Shown here one piece after another: positions 56,021 to 64,000 of a DNA stretch of 64,000 nucleotides. Made by a program: the position numbers and the translations under genes. The stretch covers positions 1-64,000 of the forward strand of contig JACCGJ010000639.1 in assembly GCA_013407085.1 (NCBI GenBank). Reading direction: 5' to 3'. A model generated the notes under the pieces. The model made no database searches. It had not been told where the DNA came from and saw nothing but the letters and a program-made list of their open reading frames with translations. Each line of letters begins with the position of its first letter. Position 1 is the stretch's first letter. The DNA comes from Atriophallophorus winterbourni. Its lineage: Eukaryota > Platyhelminthes > Trematoda > Plagiorchiida > Microphallidae.

Positions 56021-59000
56021 TTCTTATGATTAGCTTCAATTAACTGCATGAAGTGTTTTGTTCATTTTACTTGCTTTAAAACGTCGTTTACCTTTAAATT
56101 GTACCAAGTCATTTTAATTAATGGGTTTATTTTGAAACTTATAATTTTGCGGTTTTATTGTTCACATCTGGTAAGTAAACCTGATCTGAAAACTGCGAAA
56201 GTTAAGCACCAAATTATTGCAATCTACTCATGGGAGAACAATAAACACTCTTAAAAATGTCAAGAAGAGACGGCGTTCATGCGCCGGAATACGAATCTTT
56301 ATTGAAGGCATAAGTTTGCTGAATGAACATTGGCCACCCATCACGTAGAAGTTCCAGTGCGTACAAAAGCGAAACACGGTCGCTCGGTCTTGCTATTGAT
56401 TATCTCATTTGCCATCGATAGTGTAATAAATCGTCACCAGCCACAAGATGAGTATAAATTTGAAAAATGGAAACAATCTAGACAGCATCGCATCTGCAGA
56501 CCAGATCGCCTTTCTTTCGAGTAGTGACAAACAGTTGCCTGAAATTTTTTAGAGACAATCCGACGGGTTTCGACGAATATCTATGTGAAGAAAAGTATTG
56601 TACTCTTAAGCTTTACGCAAGATACAAATTCACCACTTTAGATACAAAATAACCGATAACTGTCTGAAGCTACAGCTATCATCACCATCTCCAAAGCATC
56701 AGGTGTAAACCTTGCTTTAGATCAGAGAAATTTGGATCGGGTGGTCCGATTTGGTGTTTGGACAGACTAAAATACTTAATTTTAGCGCCCAAATCTCCGA
56801 TAATAAAACGGAGACAATCAATTATACGGTGTAGCCTGTTGCTGTGAATTTTGCAACATAAAATTCCACAAATCGGAGAGGATTCTTTGACCTGTAACTT
56901 TATAGATCGAAGAATTATAGTAATGCGCCGAGCAAGAACTCATGGAAAACTTAATATTCAGTCGATTCGGGACTTGGATTGGCAATACCCTCTGAAATCC
57001 CACTGAAATTTTTGCCAACACACTTCTCACATATAATCCATTGGGGGGTTAACGTAACAAATGAGGCACGGAAAGGTAGGAGCTATTTTCTGCAGGTGCA
57101 GTGGCACTGGAAGAACATAGGAGAGAACTTAAAAGAGTGTAGGAAATTTGACTGCGTTCTATACGAAAACGTGTAAGTCAATTTAGCCTATTTAGAATTT
57201 CTATCAATTTTGACATTTTTCCTAAAATGTGTTACTTTTATTAATTTAATGGTTTTTACCCTCGCTGGAGCCACAAAATTAATTTCCATTTTTGTAATAG
57301 ATAAAAAATGTTAGCAAAAAGGATTTTGTGTTTACATATTTTTCTCGTTAAAAGAATATGTTTCGTTTTCGACACGTTACTTAACGCCGAAATATTTATT
57401 ATCATGACCCCATCTTTCTGATTTTCAACAAAAGCTTATCTACAGTTTTTGTGTGTCGCATGTCAAAGATACGTAATTCAAAGCTGACCTGTATATGCTC
57501 GGTGTTGAATTATAGAAAACAGTCGGATTAGATTTTCATACATCAAGCAAGGTGTAAATTTGTATTTTCGTGTTTGATAAGACTGGAATAACCAACCTGT
57601 TAAATAATCTGTGGCCACAAGGATGTAGATGGATTAAACCCACATACATAAATGAATCTTCCGCATTCATATGCATTTTGTTAGTCAAATGTAAAAGTCT
57701 AGAAGAATTCTGCGAACTGTGATAGAGTAGGTTCAAGTACAACCCGGCTACAATAATTTATCCAACAGTATTCTGTCTACAATACATTGAAATTTTGTTT
57801 TCTCTAAAGTTGTTTGATTAAACAACCAATGCTTTTACTGTATTTCGCTGATTATGTGGATTGAATTGACTCGCTGCTGAAAATAAATAGAACGATTTCG
57901 GCAAGACCGTACTTCATTTATTCCAATAATTCAAAGAATATGAATGTATCCTCGCGGAATTTTTTTCTCCGAATGGAATGCTTTGTTTTTGTGCTCGAAA
58001 TCGTCTCTTTCTAACTAGTATTGTGGAAGTCATCTGAAAATATTTTTGGTTTCCTTACAACATTGTCTTGCAATTCTTGAAGTGTTTATTGGTGAGTTGA
58101 ACTGATTGTTGTACGATATTATTACGAAAACACAGCCTAGCAGTAAGTTATGATTTATTGTACTGTTGCTAACTCCAATAATCTTCGGTGATTATTAAAT
58201 TTGTTTCGAGTACCAGTTTTGTTTGTTTGTTTTGTAACGCACTTTACAGCAATGTGCACGTAGCGGGCATCATTGCGTGTTTATTGCAACTCAAAAATGA
58301 TTTTTTTTATTGCGAAGTGAATTCACAATAACCAATAATTACGCCCATTGAATACATTTTAGCAATGACGGAACTTTGATTTTTAAGCAGACTGAGGTAA
58401 CCATGACAAATTAAGCAACAATCGGGTAGTCTTTTAATGTTCAACACGAAAGGTACATCAAAATGAGGCATCTTTACCGTAAATTATTTTGCTTGCATGT
58501 GAACATATACAAATAAACGTATATGAACAATAAAGTGTAAACAAGCGTGTTCACGCATATGGCCAACGCCATATCAACTTCAAAAAGTATAAAATTGGAT
58601 ATTATCATCAGTAACAGAGCAAAAGTATTTATTCATTGATGCATAGTTTATTGCGGGCTAAAAATCTATGCTTTACACGACGCAATATAATATAAATCAG
58701 CTCGGGTGGAAAAATAAATCAAAAAGAATTGTTAAGGATTGTTAAAAAATGCGAAAACATACTGCCCGCGTGGGTATCCAGTGATTTTTGACATTCGTAA
58801 ACGGTGTCAGTTAGTACTGTGTCAGTAGGTTACCCGTTCCTCAATTGCGCAGTATAATAACTGACGTGGGATCATCCTTATTTGATATGTCTTTTTTTAA
58901 AAACGTACATTTTATTACGTGTGGTCGAATTGATATTATCGCTGAAAATTCGTGTACTCGAATAAAGCCATTTTTCTTCTTCTTCTTCAAGCAACACCCT

Positions 59001-59080
59001 AGGCATGTCGAGCCATTGCAACTCCGTCTTTCGCAAAACATCACAGAAATTGTCACTCATAAATAGAATGTTCGGTAGGT
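56021..59080. other. Mostly no gene seen; one weak exon candidate
   Basis: At 56986-56818 (minus) a frame follows an acceptor GGGATTTCAG and ends QILSDL-like then NSQQQATPYN and stop. It could be a terminal exon but has no partner. A plus-strand frame 57097-57171 ends at a GTGTAAGT donor. The two exclude each other only partly. The rest is AT-rich without features. Confidence 0.2.
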
Positions 59081-59083
59081 TCT

Positions 59084-59377
59084 CAAAACAGACAATTCCT
59101 TGTGATGTGTTGCTCACATCCCCCGAAATTACACTCCACTACCGGTTTCTGGCTGTTTGCCGTCATCAGGTGGAGACAGTAAGATTAGGTTCCATGAGCC
59201 TTGAAACAGTGGATAAATGGTAAACAAGGTCATACTTGAATGACACTGTTGCATAGGGTTCGTACAACGAACGACGATGTTCAAACACAGAATCACAAAG
59301 TGATTCGTGTTCACGCACTCAAGGCGCTTATGGATGACCAAAATGATGTGTTGTTCACATCCCCCGAAATTACACCC
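59084..59377 (-). repeat. Hammerhead repeat, subfamily 2, about 1.2 tandem units
   Basis: GTGTTGCTCAC (59107) and GTGTTGTTCAC (59348) set a 241-bp period around one ribozyme. This is the most complete subfamily 2 body. It meets the plus-strand unit at 59378 in inverted orientation. Confidence 0.75.
59129..59182 (-). ncRNA. Hammerhead ribozyme, subfamily 2 copy (59.15 kb)
   Basis: CTGATGA (59169-59163), stem II CGGC/GCCA (three pairs plus a terminal C-A mismatch) with AAACA loop, GAAA (59149-59146), ACCGGT, and cleavage base A at 59140. Stem I is a perfect CTCCAC/GTGGAG, then TGT opposite T, then TTAC/GTAA. The core is complete. Confidence 0.75.
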
Positions 59378-59648
59378 ACAGTAGCATTCAAGTATATCCT
59401 TGTTTACCATTCATCCACTACTTCAAGGCTCACTTAACCTAATTTCACTGTCTCCACTCATGACGGCAAACAGCCAGAAACCGGTAGTGGAGTGTAATTT
59501 CGGGTGATGTGAGCAACACATCACTTTGGTCCTCCATAAGCGCCTTGATTGCTTGACCACGAATCACTATGTGATTCTGTGTTTGAACATCGTGGTTCGT
59601 TGTACCAACCCTATGCAACAGTGGCATTCAAGTATATCCTTGTTTGGA
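59378..59648 (+). repeat. Hammerhead repeat, subfamily 2, about 1.1 tandem units
   Basis: The word GTAGCATTCAAGTATATCC at 59381 recurs as GTGGCATTCAAGTATATCC at 59621, a 240-bp period around one ribozyme. It is oriented opposite to the unit at 59084-59377 and is followed at once by CR1 copy J. Confidence 0.75.
59445..59497 (+). ncRNA. Hammerhead ribozyme, subfamily 2 copy (59.47 kb), core mutated
   Basis: GAAA, ACCGGTA and GTGGAG match the 59.15 kb copy exactly, but the core reads CTCATGA with one base missing at the stem I junction. The loss of the essential G should abolish cleavage. Confidence 0.65.
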
Positions 59649-59649
59649 C

Positions 59650-60330
59650 AATTCCGTATTGTAAATACGTGCACCAGACTCACGATAAAATTTGCAGTTC
59701 AAGCATGGTCGTCATGGCTTTAAAATGATGTTGCGACTTTGCAAAGTATATACTATTGAGCTACCAAACTTGTCGCGGAACTCAGTCGGTAATCATACAA
59801 TGAGCGAATGAAAACCCAAAATTTATTTGATTATTCACGTCATCATCTCGGAGGGGATTTAATTTTTGGTTTACAATATTTTAAATACCGCAAAATACCC
59901 TCTGCAATGCCTATTCAAACTACGGGGCTCGCATAAGACAAGAGCTCACACATTTACTCTATCTGTCCCTCACTCGAGACTCAACTGTAGACGACATTTT
60001 TTGCCGTGCAAGCTTGATTTAATTGGAGCTATCTAACCAATTATGTTGTTAACTCACCAAATCAGCATATGTTCAAGAGAAGTCTTGATGCTGTTTTGAC
60101 CCTTAACCCGTTCATCAATGAAAACTATAAATCTTGACCTCATTCATATACATGTGTTATCCCACCAATCGAAAACAATTTCCGCCCTTTGGATTTTTAC
60201 GTGATTGTTGAACCGCTCACTAAGCAACCAAATTCAGTTTTTGCTTGTTTTATTATTCATAGTTCCCATATTATTCTGTGGTTTTTGTAAAACGATACGC
60301 CTTTTAGACAATTAAAATTGAATTGAATTA
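59650..60330 (+). mobile_element. CR1-like element (copy J), RT C-terminus and tail
   Basis: The plus strand reads KFAVQAWSSWL, ATKLVAELSR, YNERMKTQNLFDYSRHHLGGDLIF and later FKRSLDAVLTLNPF: the CR1 thumb and C-terminus with several stops. It ends in an AAATTGAATTGAATT tail near 60318-60332. 5'-truncated at the hammerhead repeat. Confidence 0.6.
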
Positions 60331-60520
60331 CACCATGTATTCTCTTATAATGCAAACCAGATTTGTTTTTGTTACTTTAGAAGCTGCTTTTTAAAAAAAT
60401 ACAATCAAGTCAATTACCATTGATAAAAAGAACGATTTCCCTCTATCTGTATAACATAATTTGTTGAAAAGTGTATTCAGCATATATAAAATTTACCTCC
60501 GTATATTCATTATGCAACAT

Positions 60521-60692
60521 GATCTTTTGGAAAAAGGTGAGTATTATCTCGCTGTTGGTTACACTTCTGTTTTGCCATGTAATTTTATCATGGCATGATT
60601 CTTCCAAATTTAAAATGCTATCCGGATACGAACCGTCTTATCAAGGTTACAACGACGTTAAATGCAACATTTCTTTCGGGGATACTCAATAA
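60521..60692 (+). CDS. Candidate small exon with N-terminal membrane anchor
   Basis: From ATG at 60521 the frame gives MIFWKK, a hydrophobic run (VSIISLLVTLLFCHVIL) and a short polar tail (SGYEPSYQGYNDVKCN) to a stop at 60690. This looks like a type II membrane anchor. However, AAGGTGAGT directly after MIFWKK is a perfect donor, so the true exon may end there. No family recognised. Confidence 0.2.
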
Positions 60693-60984
60693 CAAAATGA
60701 GTATTGTATTACGTTGATTATACTAGTTGCCAAATCATTTAGATCTCGATTGATCTGAAAATGCTATTTTTAAAATGAAATGATCTGCTTTATTGTCGAT
60801 CAACGTCACTTATTTATTTTTCATCCATTGTTCCTCGAAAGACATTCGATTAAATCATCTGTGCTTGTTCGATTCGCAGTCGTTTCAGCATGGTATGTGG
60901 TTACATGTGATTGAACTGGTTAAACCTAATCTTGCAATATCTTTCAAGCGCAAAATTTTAACAATTATTCACTTTGTAAACGTA

Positions 60985-61075
60985 TAAGGATCTTGATCTT
61001 ACTATTCCTAATTGATAAGCGCAAACATCACAAATCCGGTCGTGAGGTTTTTGTGATAGGTTTGTAGACGAAAAC
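60985..61075 (+). repeat. Decayed subfamily 1 hammerhead remnant
   Basis: GGATCTTGATCTTACT, then GATAAGCGCAAACATCAC, AAATCCGGTCGTGAGG and TTTGTGAT align with the 55.9 kb copy. The core positions are mutated (TTGATAA, CAAAT). Confidence 0.55.
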
Positions 61076-61489
61076 CGACTTTTAACTTCTTTTTGATTAT
61101 TAATCTACGTCTCCATACAGTAGACGATATCAGCACAGTATTCATAGCATCTGCTTGTTTGCCGAAAGCACATCCGTACGGCGTTAAACATATTATGCTT
61201 GCCCAACTAAGATCTCAGTATTTTTTTAATAAAACTTCATACCACATGTATGAAATGCAACATGAGATGGTGTAGATAACGGTCAAAATGTACTTGTCTC
61301 AACTGCAGTAGTGCTCAGTGGCTAAAGGGGCTATTTAAATTAGAATACATAATCAGATCTTATTTCTGCGAACGGGAACAGCCTTGAGTTTAGAAGCGCT
61401 GGTTAATTAGGCAATGTTTGATAACAATATCACATCCTGAATTGATGCGCGAGGATTGTATTTTCATAATAGCGATATTTTATTATTTC

Positions 61490-61610
61490 GACGTTCACTG
61501 AAACTGTCTTACTATTTACACTTAATGATGGCAAACAACTGGAAACCCAGTGTAGTGTGCAAATGAGGGAACTATGTGCACCACAATATAATGTGTTATT
61601 CCATGTTATC
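61490..61610 (+). repeat. Decayed subfamily 2 hammerhead remnant
   Basis: GTTCACTGAAAC, CTTAATGATGGCAAACAACT, GGAAACCCAGTGTAGTGTG align with subfamily 2. CTGATGA has become TTAATGA and stem III is lost. Confidence 0.5.
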
Positions 61611-61611
61611 A

Positions 61612-63160
61612 AAAGTTCAAAAATTCGATAATGCGACATTTGAAAATCTACATCCAAAAGCAACTGGATAATTAATTGGATGTATTACCACTAGAGCGTT
61701 TAGTACTACACTGCGCTGTTTGCAAAAAAAATTATATAGCTCAATAATTCGCCGACATTGACGTTGCGCGCGCTTCCGGTTGGTACATTCACTTTGAAAG
61801 CGCTAAAATGGTGAAGTTCACCGTTGATTAGCTCAGGCGGATGATGGATTTTGGACTCAATCAAACTGCGAGTTTATTTTCAAAGCCGGATCTCTGAAAG
61901 TCATAAAGTTGTTTAAACACTGAATAATTACAGCTTTCATCAATAGAAACACATTCCAATGAGCTTTGACGTTATAAGCTCATGTCCACAATGACTAACA
62001 ACCTACTCGATGAAGATGCGACAAGTATCAACGTGAACGAACACATTGAGATTGTAACGTGAAATGCAGTAACATGTCAGTCAATTTATGCAACGTTCAT
62101 GTGACGATACTCACATCATGCATTAATGAAGAAGTCAATCTATTCGAGTTCAGTAGATAGTAACAAGGTAAGCAGCGTATACCGCTTGAAAGCCATGACT
62201 TAACAAGAGTAAAGCTCAGCGTTGGAGATGGAGATGGAGATGGAGATGGACGTGGCTGCTTGCAATAAAACGTGGCAAACAGATGTTAGTATCATAAAAG
62301 TGAGATATTGTGCATTTTTATGAAATAAAGAGGCTTTTGTTAGCATCTAATATATATCTGCGCAATCTGATACAGATATGGTGCATCTAATGGATGATAT
62401 TGTTGTAAGAAATAGCCTTCTAATTCTAGTAAAAATTTCAGGAATGGGTAGAACAAATGATTTTATGCTAAACCGTTTGTAAATATGCACAAAGATCATT
62501 CTTCGTTTCACTAACACATTTTTCAAGCGAATCCACAATAAATGTTTTTTGAAACAACCTCATAAGATCATATAAAACAACAGACAGCGATAGTGGCCAT
62601 TCACTGGTTTCTGCAAACCTAAAGCTCCACAATAGTAGAATTCAGCCAGACAAGTTGATTGTCAATATTTGACAAAATTATTATGTGCGAACCTAATATT
62701 GTTGTGCGCTTTTAGCTATCTTTCGCAACCGAACAATACTATCAATCCCATTAGATTAGGCTTCTGGAAAACATGAATCGATCGCAAGCTCTTTACGCGG
62801 AGTCGTTATTTACAATTGTGGTACGAAGAAAAATCGGACGAGCGACCGGTTTAATGCCCAAACTTTTGTGATAACTACTGTCTTGGACGCGAAACGTTTG
62901 ATGTTCTTGAAGTTTTAACTAATGTGAACAGGTATTAATATTATGGTGTCTCAGAGCAGTTTAAAATAAGGTCCAGCAGACTGCTAAGTGGCGTATAAAT
63001 GACAATCGGACTGGAATTATCCGCGTATCCAAAACACTGCAAATACTGGTAAATTCACGTCATGTATGATATGATCAAAAGAATCATTGGTTTAAAAACT
63101 GAAAAATTAGCTCCCACCAGGTGAGTATCTGATAGCCGATTGTCGACAAAATTCTGCAGT
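61612..63160. other. No gene seen
   Basis: AT-rich DNA except for the hexamer repeat at 62226. Frames are short. Confidence 0.3.
62226..62252 (+). repeat. (GGAGAT)n short tandem repeat
   Basis: Four to five perfect copies of GGAGAT. Confidence 0.85.
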
Positions 63161-63169
63161 TGGGAAAAT

Positions 63170-63420
63170 AGGTTGAGAATTCTCTTTTTTACTCTGGGGA
63201 TAAAACCGTTTCCCTCATGTTAAGCGTTTATCGACTTATAAACACTCAGATACTTCCTCTACACTTAATTACCTGAATAAAGCAATAAACGACATTTCGA
63301 GTGGAAAGGTCACTCGTGACGGCAGAATTTCAATTGAGCTTATCAAATACTGTAGGACAGTTTTATTACAAAGAATTTATTGTTTGCTTCTCCAGAGCTG
63401 ACAGGAGGAGCTTTTTAAAC
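63170..63420 (+). pseudogene. RTE-like RT N-terminal fragment
   Basis: The plus strand reads KAINDISSGKVTRDGRISIE, LIKYCRTVLLQRIYCLLLQS then QEELF. It follows the pattern of the first RT block of RTE elements (GKA.G.DGI..ELLK, then a helix, then W..E..P). No catalytic box follows; only about 250 bp survives. Confidence 0.4.
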
Positions 63421-64000
63421 AATCGAGTGTCCACCATTAATTAAACATTCTGAGCATCCTTCTAAATTCAATGTACTCAAAAGGGCAATCGTTTGCTTGA
63501 ACTTATAAATTACTTTTTGTGATCAAAATTATGAATGAAAAAGTTTAATAATTATTACTGAAATGCTCGGTGTAGAATTCCGTCTCAAAATGTCTGCATA
63601 TCAACGAAACACCATACCATTTAAAAGTAAGGCTGCAGAAATGACTGTAATAGCTATCTTCTGACTGTCATTGACACGCTGCTTGCTGAAGTTTAAATGA
63701 TGCTGAAGCAAAACTTTTCTAATTAAATACATTAATATATTCAAAAAGCTTCATCAAGAGAATATCAGCAATGTGTCTGTTACTGTTATAACTCCATCAT
63801 CACAAACAAAGCCCGGAAATGTGTAGGTCGATAAAAATTAATTTATCAAAATTTTGCAAGCTCCAGACATACTACCATAAATAGTCTCACAAAATGTGCG
63901 TATATACAGGCTTTCCATTAAAATATTCCAAGGAAACGTAACATATTGCTGCTGTGTGAACTAAATTGCGCTCAAATATTTCTGGATTTCATTCCTCGAT

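Overview
The window looks like a stretch of a flatworm genome, most likely a digenean trematode (fluke). It is AT-rich and gene-poor, with short exons in long introns. Its repeats are those expected of flukes: CR1-like and RTE-like non-LTR retrotransposons, a CsRn1-like Gypsy LTR element, a second Gypsy fragment and a Penelope-like element. Assignment to flukes is inference from family resemblance; no species is claimed. Almost every retroelement ORF carries stops and frameshifts, so they are treated as pseudogenes.

Layout. 1-13 kb is a pile of retroelements: an RTE copy; a Gypsy remnant split by a CR1 copy (2.53-4.56 kb); a nearly full-length but broken CR1-like element with PHD-finger ORF1, RNA-binding ORF1, endonuclease and RT (5.0-9.3 kb); and further 5'-truncated CR1 copies to 13.1 kb, all on the minus strand. 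Another decayed CR1 copy lies at 14.6-15.8 kb. 16.6-25.2 kb is a complete but dead Gypsy element whose 3' LTR is cut in two by a nearly full-length CR1-like element (20.94-25.01 kb). From 25 kb to the end is sparser AT-rich DNA holding small CR1, RTE and Penelope fragments, a piggyBac-type MITE, (AT)n runs and two host genes.

Host genes. The best is a three-exon synaptotagmin-like gene on the minus strand (53486 to 47613): one membrane span near the N-terminus followed by two C2 domains that have lost the calcium-binding aspartates. All three exons join in phase, giving about 667 residues. A second minus-strand gene of unknown function is inferred from exons at 38.0-35.5 kb whose phases also chain correctly. 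Isolated candidate exons are noted at 32.05, 56.8 and 60.5 kb.

Most interesting system. A dispersed family of small repeats (unit 223-241 bp, sometimes about 1.2-1.5 units in tandem) carries a hammerhead ribozyme. At least seven copies keep a recognisable fold: core CTGATGA, a 4-bp stem II closed by an AAACA loop, GAAA, and a self-complementary stem III (ACCGGT, or ACATGT in one copy). Two subfamilies have different but compensated stem I and stem II sequences. The palindromic stem III and the tandem dimers suggest a dimeric (double) hammerhead, as in retrozymes, Sm-alpha elements and Penelope terminal repeats. The best-preserved copy (49632-49684) sits in sense orientation inside intron 1 of the synaptotagmin-like gene. 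One copy lies next to Penelope RT remains. Two loci show units in inverted, back-to-back orientation.
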